From: Marinomonas colpomeniae
Lineage (GTDB): Bacteria > Pseudomonadota > Gammaproteobacteria > Pseudomonadales > Marinomonadaceae
Reading direction: 5' to 3'
Length of the DNA: 64,000 bases
Assembly: GCF_014803385.1 (NCBI RefSeq)
Contig: NZ_JACYFC010000004.1
Span: forward strand, 248,001-312,000
A program made the position numbers and the translations under genes. Positions 37,377 to 46,398 of the stretch are shown here, one piece after another; the first letter of the stretch is position 1; each line of letters opens with the position of its first letter. Under the pieces are notes generated by a model, which saw only the letters and a program-made list of their open reading frames with translations, was not told the origin of the DNA and searched no databases.

Positions 37377-38426
37377 TTATTGAAAGTTCGTGGTATTCAT
37401 TATCTTGGTTGCCATTTCGACACCAAACTCTTTTGCTAACTCTTTCCAAGGTTCTTCTTTCACCTGGTAATAAATAGGTTCTGCTTCAGGAAAACGCGAA
37501 TTTAACAGCTGACTAGTGCTTGAAAGTCCGTCGATAAGGCCAATTTTAATGGCTTGAGAGCCAGTAAAAATCATGCCAGAAAACACATCGTCCGTAATGG
37601 TTAATCGATCACCACGGCCTTCTTTTACTGCATGAATGAATTGCTGATGTGTTTCATCAAGCACGGCTTGCCACTTTACTTTGGCCTCTTGCGTCATTGG
37701 CGCAAAAGGGTCTAAAAAGGCTTTGTTACGACCCGCTGTAAAGGTTCGTCTTTCTACGCCAATTTTCTCAAGTAAGCTAGTAGCGTCAAAACCTGATGAA
37801 ATAACACCAATGGAACCTACTAAACTGGCTTTGTCTGCGTAAATTTCATGGGCAGCAGAAGCAATGTAATAACCACCAGAAGCGGCCATGTCTTCTACGA
37901 CGACAATGACAGGAACATTAGGGTGCAATTGCTCTTTCGCACGAATAGCATCGTAAATAATGCCTGAATGAACAGGACTTCCACCAGGGCTGTTCATTTC
38001 AATAATGACGCCTTCAAGATTGCTATTTTGATAAGCACTATCAAGTAACTCAACAAATTCAAGAGACTCTATTTCTGAACCTGCGCCAATCACGCCGCGC
38101 ATAGGAATCATGGCAACGACTTTTTCATCTAAACTCACTTCTTCAAAGTTAGATGTAAAAAACCAGCTTCCAAGTAAAGCTAGTGTGATGGCGAGTGTTG
38201 TTAGACGGAAGAAGATCTTCCAGCGTCTGCCTCGACGTTTCTCTATTAAACTGTCGCTAAGCGTTTTTTCTAACAATGTCCAAATGGCTGTATTAGGGTC
38301 GAGACGTTCTTGTTCTTGATTTGTTACTCCTTCATCGTCGATCCCTGTATCGTCAATGCTTTGAGCTTGTACTGATGCGCTTTTCTCAAGCGCTTTCTTT
38401 TTATCTTCGTCTTCTGTCCAACTCAT
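37377..38426 (-). CDS. sppA: Signal peptide peptidase SppA-type S49 serine protease
   Basis: Inner-membrane protease degrading cleaved signal peptides. 349 aa: long acidic N-terminal cytoplasmic tail, one transmembrane segment (71-90), then the S49 domain. The Ser/Lys dyad is Ser183 in MAASGGYY and Lys235 in AGRNKAFLDPF, 52 residues apart, as in B. subtilis SppA. Short (one S49 domain) rather than the E. coli two-domain SppA. It follows a HAD gene by 3 bp, a pairing seen in Pseudomonas (rluC-HAD-sppA). Confidence 0.88.
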   Translation of the reverse strand: MSWTEDEDKKKALEKSASVQAQSIDDTGIDDEGVTNQEQERLDPNTAIWTLLEKTLSDSLIEKRRGRRWKIFFRLTTLAITLALLGSWFFTSNFEEVSLDEKVVAMIPMRGVIGAGSEIESLEFVELLDSAYQNSNLEGVIIEMNSPGGSPVHSGIIYDAIRAKEQLHPNVPVIVVVEDMAASGGYYIASAAHEIYADKASLVGSIGVISSGFDATSLLEKIGVERRTFTAGRNKAFLDPFAPMTQEAKVKWQAVLDETHQQFIHAVKEGRGDRLTITDDVFSGMIFTGSQAIKIGLIDGLSSTSQLLNSRFPEAEPIYYQVKEEPWKELAKEFGVEMATKIMNTTNFQ

Positions 38427-38429
38427 TAT

Positions 38430-39074
38430 TTATAGTCCTAAAACATTTTTCAATTGGTTAAAATTATTTATTAATGCATGTGGTTGACACGCTTTTAGGC
38501 GTAATTCATCGTGTGCACCATAGGTTACCCCAATGCTTTTCATACCTGCATTAGTTGCCATGTTTAAATCGTATTCTGTGTCTCCCACCATGATGGCCTG
38601 CTCTGGCAAAAGGTTTAATTCTGTCAGTATTTGTTCAAGCATAAGCGGATCAGGTTTAGAAAGTGCTTCGTCTGCGCAACGGGATGTAACAAAATAATCT
38701 CTTGTATTGCTCAGGGCCATTACTCGGTCTAAACCTCGTCGGCTTTTCCCTGTGGCCACAGCCATTTTTAAACCTGCGCTTTTAATCGTATTTAAAGTCT
38801 CTATAACACCTGCATAGGCATCGGGTGGCGTTTGATCTGTGGCAACAAAATTGTGTTTATAGTGTTCTATTATAATATTTTGTTCTTCTGTAGAGAGTTC
38901 TGGCCAAATAACATCAACCGCTTTGTCTAAAGATAACCCAATGATATTTTTAACATCATCATGTTTACGTTGAGGTGCGTTTGCTAACTTGCCAGCATGA
39001 AGCATGCTAAAGCAAATTTTATCGATGGAATCAAATAAAGTACCGTCCCAATCAAAAATTACCAACTTAACCAT
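38430..39074 (-). CDS. HAD-family phosphatase (phosphoglycolate phosphatase-like)
   Basis: 214 aa, HAD subfamily IA. Motif I is IFDWDGTLFDS, motif II VATGKSRRG, and the C-terminal VGDTEYDLNMA. The gph/PpaX-like cap is alpha-helical. AGAGGT is well placed before the ATG. It is usually found between rluC and sppA in this group; rluC is not upstream here, where a divergent MaoC gene begins. Substrate undetermined. Confidence 0.85.
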   Translation of the reverse strand: MVKLVIFDWDGTLFDSIDKICFSMLHAGKLANAPQRKHDDVKNIIGLSLDKAVDVIWPELSTEEQNIIIEHYKHNFVATDQTPPDAYAGVIETLNTIKSAGLKMAVATGKSRRGLDRVMALSNTRDYFVTSRCADEALSKPDPLMLEQILTELNLLPEQAIMVGDTEYDLNMATNAGMKSIGVTYGAHDELRLKACQPHALINNFNQLKNVLGL

Positions 39075-39141
39075 AGATACCTCTTAAGAATGATGTGGCG
39101 AAAGTGTACCATAGCGATAAATTACAATATAAGGACAAGTC

Positions 39142-39561
39142 ATGACTTCTGGTTATACATTTGAGCAACTTAGCATTGACCAAAGCGTCGAATTTCGAAA
39201 AGTAGTCACCGAATCGGATGTGCAAGCATTTGCTGACGTAACAGGCGATACGAACCCTGTTCACTTGGATGCAGAATACGCAGCGACAACTTCATTCGGC
39301 CAACCAATTGCCCACGGCATGCTGACGGCTGGCTTTATATCCGCTGCGATTGGTACTCAATTACCAGGGTCGGGGTGCATTTATTTAGAACAGACATTGA
39401 AGTTTCGTGCCCCTGTTTTTATCGGAAAAGAAGTTGTGACAACAGTAACGGTGACGGATTTGAATGAGCGTCGTCGTCGAGCGACACTTAAAACCGTATG
39501 TGAATGCGATGGAAAAGTCGTAGTAACAGGCGAAGCAACTATCATGTTACCTGCTGCGTAA
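39142..39561 (+). CDS. MaoC-like (R)-specific enoyl-CoA hydratase
   Basis: 139 aa hot-dog fold protein. The catalytic motif is in DTNPVHLDAEYAATTSFGQPIAHGM (Asp/His pair) typical of PhaJ/(R)-hydratase enzymes that hydrate trans-enoyl-CoA, linking beta-oxidation to polyhydroxyalkanoate or other fates. It is a single gene divergent to the HAD-sppA unit, with a bidirectional terminator after it. No polyhydroxyalkanoate genes adjoin it. Confidence 0.88.
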   Translation: MTSGYTFEQLSIDQSVEFRKVVTESDVQAFADVTGDTNPVHLDAEYAATTSFGQPIAHGMLTAGFISAAIGTQLPGSGCIYLEQTLKFRAPVFIGKEVVTTVTVTDLNERRRRATLKTVCECDGKVVVTGEATIMLPAA

Positions 39562-39578
39562 ATCTTTTTCTAATACAT

Positions 39579-39614
39579 AAAAAAGAGCGAAACCGTTTGG
39601 TTTCGCTCTTTTTT
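39579..39614. terminator. Bidirectional terminator between the MaoC gene and adhP
   Basis: Perfect 16-bp stem (39579-39594 with 39599-39614) with a GTTT loop and A/T runs in the arms. Confidence 0.92.
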
Positions 39615-39664
39615 GACTAGACCTTACTGATATACCTTGAATCGATATTCCAATAAGTTCTCAG

Positions 39665-40675
39665 TTACATAGACATTACGATGCGTCCTGTAATTTCACC
39701 TTTTTCCATGTCTCCGAAAATGTCGTTAATATCTTCAAGTTTTTTCTCTTCTATAATGGCTTTTACCTTGCCACGAGCTGCGAATTCTAAACATTCTTCA
39801 AGGTCTTTTCGTGTGCCAACAATAGAACCAACCACACTCACGCCATTCAGTACGGTATTGAAGATAGGCAATGGCATGTCTTCTGGAGGCAAACCAACCA
39901 ATACACATTTTCCTCCACGACGTACTACATCATAGCTTTGTCTAAATCCTGCCTTGCTGACAGCAGTACAAACACTGGCATGCACGCCACCTGTTTTTTC
40001 TAGAATATCGTCGACGACATCGTCTGTCTTAAAGTCAAAGTAACATTCTGCGCCAAGTTGCATTGCAAGGCCTCGCTTGGCATTACCTGTGTCTACAGCG
40101 ACTACTCGTAAGCCCATGGCAACGGCGTATTGAACCGCTAAATGGCCTAAACCGCCAATACCAAATATCGCCACCCAATTGCCTGGTTTGGCATCAGATA
40201 CTTTTAGCGCTTTATAGGTTGTTACGCCTGCGCAAAATAACGGTGCAGCTTCTACGTAATCAAGATTATCAGGGACTTTCACAACGTATTCAGCATGAGC
40301 CGCGCAATATTCAGCATAACTACCATTTACAGAATAACCTGAATTTTGCTGAGACAAACACAAGTTTTCATCTCCGCTTAAACAGTATTCACAATGACCA
40401 CAAGCACTGTATAACCATGGAATGCCGACACGATCACCATTTTTAAGGTGAGTCACTGCACTGCCCACTTCAACTATTTCTCCTACTCCTTCGTGACCTG
40501 GAACAAAAGGTAAAGATGGTTTAACTGGCCAATCGCCATGGCAAGCATGTAAGTCGGTATGACAAACGCCACATGCATGAATTTTAACAAGGATCTGATG
40601 GGGCTCTATTTTTGGTTTTGCGATATCTTCGATTTTCAAAATAGAACCGAATGTACTAGCAACAGCTGCTTTCAT
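39665..40675 (-). CDS. adhP: Zinc-dependent alcohol dehydrogenase AdhP
   Basis: Medium-chain, NAD-dependent dehydrogenase, ethanol/propanol-preferring in relatives. 336 aa from the ATG at 40675 (MKAAVAS), which has AAGGAG upstream; the longer frame to 40708 does not. Catalytic zinc Cys in [16 protein letters not shown], structural zinc [15 protein letters not shown], Rossmann motif [12 protein letters not shown]. An FNR-like half site lies about 70 bp upstream, matching oxygen-controlled adhP elsewhere. Confidence 0.95.
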   Translation of the reverse strand: MKAAVASTFGSILKIEDIAKPKIEPHQILVKIHACGVCHTDLHACHGDWPVKPSLPFVPGHEGVGEIVEVGSAVTHLKNGDRVGIPWLYSACGHCEYCLSGDENLCLSQQNSGYSVNGSYAEYCAAHAEYVVKVPDNLDYVEAAPLFCAGVTTYKALKVSDAKPGNWVAIFGIGGLGHLAVQYAVAMGLRVVAVDTGNAKRGLAMQLGAECYFDFKTDDVVDDILEKTGGVHASVCTAVSKAGFRQSYDVVRRGGKCVLVGLPPEDMPLPIFNTVLNGVSVVGSIVGTRKDLEECLEFAARGKVKAIIEEKKLEDINDIFGDMEKGEITGRIVMSM

Positions 40676-40737
40676 AATAGTCTCCTTGGTGAATAAACTT
40701 CTTATCATGATGTTAGCTGGATTAACAAAATAAAGAA

Positions 40738-40751
40738 CAGACCTAGATCAA
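40738..40751 (-). promoter_or_regulatory. FNR/Anr-like site upstream of adhP
   Basis: On the minus strand it reads TTGATCTAGGTCTG: a full left half (TTGAT) and weak right half. If used as a class II site the transcript would begin about 28 bp before the ATG at 40675. Confidence 0.4.
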
Positions 40752-40916
40752 GTTTTTATCCGATTAGATTCACTAATCGCAATGCTTTTCCTTAATTTAG
40801 GGATATAATGAAAATATACGTCATGTTAATAAAAAAGGTGGGATTTGCTATAAAGTAGGCTTATATTAATGATGTATAAAGTTATTAAAAATACGTCAGC
40901 ATATATTAAGGTTTTT

Positions 40917-41222
40917 ATGAAAATCCAATTACTTATGATCATTGCCGTGATTGCATCGTCTTTGTTGACGATCTCTCAGCGTGTTAGTGCTCAAGAAACA
41001 AGTCAATTGCGTTGGTTAGAGCCTACTGTAGAACAAAGATTTAATGAAGTTTCTGTTCCAGATAAAGATCATGGTTCAGATAATAGTTATGTCACTTATA
41101 CGTATTTTGACATCAATGTTTTAATACCTGATACGTCTGATTTTTTTTATTATCACTTCCCAACAACTAGTAAAACCAATCGTCACACTCATCCAAGAGC
41201 GCCTCCTTTTTCATTGATATAA
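40917..41222 (+). CDS. Small secreted protein, unrecognised
   Basis: 101 aa from the ATG at 40917 (MKIQLLMIIAVIASSLLT), which follows AAGG; signal peptide ends near QRVSA|QETSQ. The mature 75 residues include a Tyr/Phe/Asp-rich segment (SYVTYTYFDINVLIPDTSDF) and end with HTHPRAPPFSLI. No family recognised. It lies 48 bp before the CBS gene in the same direction. Composition does not stand out from neighbouring genes. Confidence 0.55.
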   Translation: MKIQLLMIIAVIASSLLTISQRVSAQETSQLRWLEPTVEQRFNEVSVPDKDHGSDNSYVTYTYFDINVLIPDTSDFFYYHFPTTSKTNRHTHPRAPPFSLI

Positions 41223-41270
41223 CTCACCCTTTATTTGTACTTTTAATTTTATTTTAATTGGGGTTTCATC

Positions 41271-41864
41271 ATGAAAACACTAACTTACGTGTCTACAAAA
41301 AGCGTTAATGAACTTACTTGGCCTACTACGACTGACAACATCACTACTTATTCTCCTGCTTTGACTGTCTTTACTGATTTCTATGTTGCTGGCCCTCGTG
41401 TTATTGAATCTAATACGCCTGCGGATGAATTGGTTCAGTTGATGAAGAAAGAGCATGTGCGTATGAAAATCGTTGTGGATGCAGAAAACCATTTTATAGG
41501 GGTGATCAGTCTAGAGGATTTGTCTGAAGATAAGTTCATCAAGCGAGTTGCGGACGGCTATAAACGTTCTGAATTGATCGTGGCAGATTTAATGAGGTCA
41601 AAAGAGTCTTTACTTGCGTTATCTTATTCATCTCTTAAACGTTCTGATATAGAGTCACTTCTCTATAGTCAAAAAGATAATAATTATCAGCATTTATTAG
41701 TTATTGATGAAGAAAGTAAAACCATACGAGGCGTAATTTCATCCAATGATATTGCTCGTCAACTGCGTTTAGATATTGATGTGTCTTTTTCCAATTTTGC
41801 TCAAACGTATGAAAGTGCGATTCTTGGCCATAAGGTCTCAATGAGAAAACTAAAAGTAGCTTAA
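41271..41864 (+). CDS. CBS-domain protein
   Basis: 197 aa containing a tandem pair of CBS domains (about residues 40-105 and 105-165), as shown by GVISLEDLSEDKF and RGVISSNDIARQL. Such pairs (Bateman modules) bind adenosine nucleotides. There is no attached catalytic domain. Similar small CBS proteins occur near hemN/fnr loci in this group, but no role is known. The terminator follows at 41918. Confidence 0.8.
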   Translation: MKTLTYVSTKSVNELTWPTTTDNITTYSPALTVFTDFYVAGPRVIESNTPADELVQLMKKEHVRMKIVVDAENHFIGVISLEDLSEDKFIKRVADGYKRSELIVADLMRSKESLLALSYSSLKRSDIESLLYSQKDNNYQHLLVIDEESKTIRGVISSNDIARQLRLDIDVSFSNFAQTYESAILGHKVSMRKLKVA

Positions 41865-41917
41865 GATGCAACAACAGGAACACGTATAACTGTAGTAGAA
41901 AATATGTACATAGAATC

Positions 41918-41959
41918 GCCATACTTTGACCCTAATAAGGATAAAAGTATGGCTTTTTT
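41918..41959. terminator. Terminator between the CBS gene and tusA
   Basis: GCCATACTTT / AAAGTATGGC stem, long loop, then TTTTTTA. Confidence 0.75.
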
Positions 41960-41963
41960 ATGC

Positions 41964-42191
41964 TTATTTTTTTTCTATCCAGTAGTAATAAATATCGTCT
42001 TCTTGTTCTTGATTGATTAGTTGGTGACCAAGAAACTGGCAAAACTTAGGAATATCACGTGTTGTTGAAGGGTCTGTTGCGATCACTTTTAATATTTGTT
42101 TCGATGCTAATTTTCGCATTTCTACGTGTAACATCATCACAGGTTCTGGACAAAGTAAATCTGTGGCATCAAGCAAGGCTTGGTGTTCCAT
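41964..42191 (-). CDS. tusA: Sulfur carrier protein TusA
   Basis: 75 aa sulfurtransferase that accepts sulfur from IscS and passes it along the TusBCD-TusE relay for 2-thiouridine in tRNA. The active cysteine is Cys14 in [13 protein letters not shown]. Other TusA-like proteins act in selenium or molybdenum metabolism, so the exact relay is inferred. It lies 72 bp from a divergently or co-oriented hydrolase gene. Confidence 0.9.
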   Translation of the reverse strand: MEHQALLDATDLLCPEPVMMLHVEMRKLASKQILKVIATDPSTTRDIPKFCQFLGHQLINQEQEDDIYYYWIEKK

Positions 42192-42263
42192 AAAATATCT
42201 CTCATTCTAATCGTAAATGTAGCGAATTATATAAGTTCGGTTCGCTATTCTATTTTTAAGCGT

Positions 42264-42848
42264 TCATGTGGTCTTATCAAGCCAGTTCTGAGTAATACTC
42301 GCCAACTCTGAAATCGTTTCCGTTATGTTTGTATTTTGTTTTTTTAGTGTTTTGAAATCGTGATCGGCGCCTTCAATCCACACTATTCGAACATTGGCAG
42401 GTAACGTCTGTTTATTCACCCATTCGCGGGAGCCAAGTTGGTCTCTCGTTCCTTGAATAATAAGGCATGGCACTTGAAGGTTATCTAAAAAAGCCAATCG
42501 GTGTTTTTCTGGCTTACCTGAGGGGTAAAATGGAAAACCAAAACAAACGATGCCTTTTACCATCGATAAATTGGATAATTGCGTTGCTACACGCCCCCCC
42601 ATTGATTTACCTGCAACAATACAAGCACCCTCATTTTTTATGTACTCTGCAAACTCCGGAACCAATGTAGGAAAACGAGGCGGCGGCCTTCTTTTTGCCG
42701 TAATTTCCTGTTCTTTCATATAAGAGAAAGTAACAGGAACGATGGCTTGCTTACCTTGTTCTGAGATGGCATGGCAAAGCTGGCTTAAAAAAGCATTGCT
42801 ATGCCCTGCTCTAGCACCATGGGCTAAGTAAAAAGGGATGTTTTTCAT
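42264..42848 (-). CDS. Alpha/beta hydrolase, KANL3/Tex30 family
   Basis: 194 aa. The nucleophile elbow is GKSMGGRVATQL (GxSxG); the early LAHGARAGHSNAFLSQL and the late IEGADHDFKTLKK supply the oxyanion region and catalytic histidine. Small dienelactone-hydrolase-like proteins of this kind are annotated as alpha/beta hydrolase family. Substrate unknown. Confidence 0.85.
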   Translation of the reverse strand: MKNIPFYLAHGARAGHSNAFLSQLCHAISEQGKQAIVPVTFSYMKEQEITAKRRPPPRFPTLVPEFAEYIKNEGACIVAGKSMGGRVATQLSNLSMVKGIVCFGFPFYPSGKPEKHRLAFLDNLQVPCLIIQGTRDQLGSREWVNKQTLPANVRIVWIEGADHDFKTLKKQNTNITETISELASITQNWLDKTT

Positions 42849-42957
42849 AATATAAATGATCAGTTTTAAACTGTCTATTAGAGCAGACCCTTTAAATAGT
42901 TAGAACCTTTGTCAAAGTCATTTTAATCAAAATGACTTTCTTAATCGAGCTAATTCC

Positions 42958-42971
42958 TTGATCTGGATCAG
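42958..42971 (+). promoter_or_regulatory. FNR/Anr box upstream of hemN
   Basis: TTGATCTGGATCAG differs from the consensus TTGAT-N4-ATCAA only at the last base. A -10-like TAAACT lies at 42993, giving a class II arrangement (site centred near -41.5). It is about 57 bp from the hemN ATG. Confidence 0.8.
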
Positions 42972-43027
42972 AAAGTAAAAATAACAAATGCGTAAACTCT
43001 TATTAGAAAATTTAATAGGAATGCATC

Positions 43028-44398
43028 ATGATCTGGGACTCCTCGCTTATTGATAAGTATAACTTATCTGGACCACGCTATACTTCTTATCCGACGGCTC
43101 CACAATTTGATTCTGGCGTTAGTAAAATAGCCTTGATTGAAAAAATGTTATTGCCGTCCGAAGCTCCTCTTAGCTTGTATTTCCATATTCCGTTTTGTGC
43201 TCACCTTTGTTACTACTGTGCTTGCAATAAGATAGTGACAAAGCAATACGAAAAAGGAGCCGAATACGTTGAGCTACTTGGTGAAGAAATGCGCTTACGT
43301 AGCCTGATGCTAGATCACACTAGAGATATTACACAGCTTCATTTTGGAGGTGGTACACCAACCTTCTTAACTGAAGATCTGATTCTAGAATTGTTTAATA
43401 ACATCAAGCAACACTTCAATCTTATTAATGATGGGACGCAAGATTACAGTATTGAAATTGACCCTCGCGAAATTAGCCGCTCTAAGCTTCAGCTATTAAC
43501 TGAAATGGGAATAAATAGAATCAGTATTGGTGTTCAGGATTTTGATCATAAAGTGCAAGAAAGCATACATCGTATTCAACCTATAGAAATGGTAACTGCC
43601 TTGGTGAACGAGGCTCGTGAAATGGGCATTAAATCTATTAACTTTGATTTAATTTACGGCTTACCTTATCAAACTCTAGAAGGCTTTAGAGATACACTAG
43701 ATAAAGTGATTGCCTTATCTCCTGAACGCATATCTGTTTTTAATTATGCGCATCTACCTGAACGCTTTCCTGCTCAAAAACGGATATCAGATGACAGTTT
43801 ACCTAATTCCGATATCAAACTTGAGTTACTAAAAATGACCATCGAATATTTGATTGATGCTGGTTATGAGTACATTGGTATGGATCATTTTGCCAAACCA
43901 AGTGATAGTTTAGCGATAGCTCAAAAACAGGGTCTGTTACAACGGAATTTCCAAGGCTATACAACTCATTCAGGCACGGATTTAGTTGCTTTTGGTGTTT
44001 CAGCTATCAGTGATTTACATGGTATCTACATACAGAATCATACTGACTTATCGAAATATAGAAGTGCGATAGAAAAAGGGCAATTAGCCATTAATAAAGG
44101 TTATATAAGTGATTTTGACGATAGAGTACGGCATCAGGTAATTATGACGTTAATTTCTTCATTTCAACTAGACTATCAGCAAATTGAAGAGCAGTATAAC
44201 ATTAGCTTTGTCGAATATTTCGCTGAAGAAATGGATGATCTTATACCTATGATTGAAGATGGTATGATAGAAATATTTAAAAGTGGAATGCAGACCACTT
44301 TAAACGTAACAGATAAAGGACGATTACTTATTCGTTGTATCTGTATGGTTTTCGATAAATATCTAAACAACAATATAAAATATTCAAAAGTTATCTAG
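43028..44398 (+). CDS. hemN: Oxygen-independent coproporphyrinogen III dehydrogenase
   Basis: Radical SAM enzyme that decarboxylates coproporphyrinogen III to protoporphyrinogen IX when oxygen is absent. 456 aa, full-length HemN rather than a short HemW. The cluster motif CAHLCYYC gives Cys57, Cys61, Cys64; the following Cys66 is typical of HemN. The Fnr-type site upstream suggests anaerobic induction, and the fnr/anr gene follows 21 bp downstream, an arrangement seen in many pseudomonads and marine relatives. Confidence 0.96.
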   Translation: MIWDSSLIDKYNLSGPRYTSYPTAPQFDSGVSKIALIEKMLLPSEAPLSLYFHIPFCAHLCYYCACNKIVTKQYEKGAEYVELLGEEMRLRSLMLDHTRDITQLHFGGGTPTFLTEDLILELFNNIKQHFNLINDGTQDYSIEIDPREISRSKLQLLTEMGINRISIGVQDFDHKVQESIHRIQPIEMVTALVNEAREMGIKSINFDLIYGLPYQTLEGFRDTLDKVIALSPERISVFNYAHLPERFPAQKRISDDSLPNSDIKLELLKMTIEYLIDAGYEYIGMDHFAKPSDSLAIAQKQGLLQRNFQGYTTHSGTDLVAFGVSAISDLHGIYIQNHTDLSKYRSAIEKGQLAINKGYISDFDDRVRHQVIMTLISSFQLDYQQIEEQYNISFVEYFAEEMDDLIPMIEDGMIEIFKSGMQTTLNVTDKGRLLIRCICMVFDKYLNNNIKYSKVI

Positions 44399-44403
44399 AT
44401 CAA
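44390..44403 (+). promoter_or_regulatory. Possible FNR site before fnr
   Basis: GTTATCTAGATCAA: full right half (ATCAA) and weaker left half, overlapping the hemN stop and 16 bp before the fnr ATG. Its location would fit repression (autoregulation) better than activation. Confidence 0.4.
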
Positions 44404-44419
44404 GTTTAGGGAGCACTAC

Positions 44420-45178
44420 ATGTCAGCACACACGCAGTCACGATTTAATAGCACGCTTACTTCACAATGCCAAAATTGTAGCTTAAGCGCTTTGTGTCTA
44501 CCTCTTGCTTTAGCGGATGAAGATATTACGAAGCTAGATCAAATTATTGAACGTAAGAAACCGCTCAAAAAAGGTGAATTTTTATTTCGACAAGGCGATG
44601 TATTTGACTCTGTTTATGCCGTTCGATCTGGTACTTTAAAAACATTTAATATTACGGCTTACGGTGAAGAGCAAATTACAGGCTTCTATTGCCCTAGTGA
44701 ATTAGTTGGATTAAGTGGTATTGATTCAAACGCCTATCCTGTTTCAGCAAAAGCATTAGAAACAACAACGGTGTGTGAAATTCCATTTAGTCATTTAGAA
44801 GAACTATCTTCTCAAATCCCTTCTTTAAAACATCAAATATTTAAAGTGATGAGTCGAAAAATATCTGATGATCAACAAATGATGGTCTTACTTGGTAAGA
44901 AGAATGCAGATGAAAAAGTAGCATCATTTCTTTTAAACCTATCAAATCGTTTCAAGAAACGTGGCTATTCAGCAACCTCTTTTCGCTTGTCTATGTCTCG
45001 TGGAGAAATCGGTAACTACCTTGGTTTGGCAGTAGAAACCGTCAGTCGAGTAATTACTCGCTTTCAAAAAAATGAGCTAATCCATGTCGATGGTAAAGAA
45101 ATTGAGATAGTTGATTTGCCAGAAATGCAAAAACTCGTTGGGGTTGCCAGTGATTGTGGTAAGATCGCCCACATTTAA
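44420..45178 (+). CDS. fnr: Oxygen-sensing transcriptional regulator Fnr/Anr
   Basis: CRP-family regulator with an oxygen-labile [4Fe-4S] cluster; activates anaerobic genes. 252 aa. The cluster cysteines are Cys17, Cys20, Cys26 (CQNCSLSALC) and Cys119 (TTVCEIPF). The C-terminal helix-turn-helix GNYLGLAVETVSRVITRFQ has the E-x-x-S-R recognition pattern of FNR, in line with the TTGAT-N4-ATCAA sites seen near hemN. Pseudomonad name is anr. Confidence 0.97.
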   Translation: MSAHTQSRFNSTLTSQCQNCSLSALCLPLALADEDITKLDQIIERKKPLKKGEFLFRQGDVFDSVYAVRSGTLKTFNITAYGEEQITGFYCPSELVGLSGIDSNAYPVSAKALETTTVCEIPFSHLEELSSQIPSLKHQIFKVMSRKISDDQQMMVLLGKKNADEKVASFLLNLSNRFKKRGYSATSFRLSMSRGEIGNYLGLAVETVSRVITRFQKNELIHVDGKEIEIVDLPEMQKLVGVASDCGKIAHI

Positions 45179-45201
45179 TTGATATTGAGGCAATACTAGA
45201 C

Positions 45202-45744
45202 ATGCTTTACGATGATTTTTACGTTAAATCACTCATACAAACCGTAGAAGATTGGCCTAAGAAAGGCATTAGTTTTCGTGACATTACACCTATATTCAGT
45301 GATCCGAAAGGGATGAGAATGGTGGTCGATGCTTATGTACATCGTTACATGTCTACTGATATTTCTCACATTGCTTGTATTGATGCCCGCGGCTTTTTAA
45401 TTGCCGCTGTATTGGCTTATGAGCTTCAGAAGCCTCTTATTTTAATACGCAAAAAAGGCAAACTTCCAGGTAAAACCATTTCACAAAAATACGCACTAGA
45501 ATACGGTGAAGCTGAATTGGAAATCCAAGAAAATGCCGTTAAGCCTGGAGATGAAGTTTTGTTATTTGATGATTTAATTGCAACAGGCGGCACTTTGTTC
45601 GCTGCAATAAAATTATTAACCTCACAAGGAGCGAACATCAAAGAGGTTGCTGCTATTATCGATTTACCTGACCTAGGTGGTAGCGAGAAGTTAAGAGACA
45701 GCGATGTGCCTGTTTTTAGTCTCTGCGCTTATGCTGGCGAGTGA
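45202..45744 (+). CDS. apt: Adenine phosphoribosyltransferase
   Basis: Salvages adenine to AMP with PRPP. 180 aa; PRPP motif LLFDDLIATGGTL, N-terminal hood (SLIQTVEDWPKKGISFRDITPIF) and IDARGFL are characteristic. It lies 23 bp after fnr and is ended by a strong bidirectional terminator, so hemN-fnr-apt could share transcription. Confidence 0.97.
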   Translation: MLYDDFYVKSLIQTVEDWPKKGISFRDITPIFSDPKGMRMVVDAYVHRYMSTDISHIACIDARGFLIAAVLAYELQKPLILIRKKGKLPGKTISQKYALEYGEAELEIQENAVKPGDEVLLFDDLIATGGTLFAAIKLLTSQGANIKEVAAIIDLPDLGGSEKLRDSDVPVFSLCAYAGE

Positions 45745-45766
45745 TTGTGTAAATAGTCTCATTTGA

Positions 45767-45808
45767 AGATATAAAAAAGGTGGCCTATAAGCCACCTTTT
45801 TTATATCT
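45767..45808. terminator. Bidirectional terminator between apt and yfaZ
   Basis: 18-bp perfect stem (45767-45784 with 45791-45808) with 6-nt loop, A/T runs in both arms. Confidence 0.93.
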
Positions 45809-45821
45809 AGAGTTTACTATT

Positions 45822-46388
45822 TTAGAAGTCTACTTGTGCACCAATAGAAAACCCTTTGTTTATTTCTTTACGACTGTCGTCATCATAAACAACAACAGTA
45901 TTACCATAATTTATATAAGTACGAGCATTTTGTGTTGCCATATATTCAAGACGGAAGTCATAAGTGTACATATGGTCAAGATTGCTAAAAGACAATACTT
46001 CTGGAGAGTAATAAATAGAAGAGTAAATACTAAGGCGATTCGCTTGAGGGATTGTATATCGGTACCAGCCACCGACACTAAAGGCGCCAGACAATTCATT
46101 ATCATCATCATCTAAATCAGCATCAATAACATAAACACGCACACCAACACCAACTTGCAGAGGTCCATTTGATTCTGAATCTTCTACAGTAACACCAACA
46201 TGTGCTAATGAGCTATTTTCGTCATTATCATGGGTAATTCCAGCATTAACACCAAAAGCTCCCATGTTTAAGTTGACATCACCTTTGGCTGTTCCATTTG
46301 TCAAACTAATAGCCGCTGTTGAAGCATATGTTAAAGAAGAGCCTAGAACTCCAACAGTAAAAAGTATGGTTTTGTAAGTATGATTCAT
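45822..46388 (-). CDS. YfaZ-family outer-membrane protein
   Basis: 188 aa from the ATG at 46388 (MNHTYKTILFTVG), with AGGAT upstream. Signal peptide ends near TYAST. The mature protein is made of amphipathic beta strands (for example GPLQVGVGVRVYVID) and ends in a typical outer-membrane terminal phenylalanine (AQVDF), so it is likely an eight-strand or so beta-barrel. The YfaZ family has no clear function. Acidic loop DADLDDDDNE is notable. Start 9 bp before ttcA stop region. Confidence 0.82.
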   Translation of the reverse strand: MNHTYKTILFTVGVLGSSLTYASTAAISLTNGTAKGDVNLNMGAFGVNAGITHDNDENSSLAHVGVTVEDSESNGPLQVGVGVRVYVIDADLDDDDNELSGAFSVGGWYRYTIPQANRLSIYSSIYYSPEVLSFSNLDHMYTYDFRLEYMATQNARTYINYGNTVVVYDDDSRKEINKGFSIGAQVDF

Positions 46389-46398
46389 TCTTATCATC

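Noticed and set aside
40869..40916. Earlier start for the 101-aa secreted protein
   Set aside because: The upstream ATG would add 16 residues ahead of a typical signal peptide; the ATG at 40917 has the better AAGG site.
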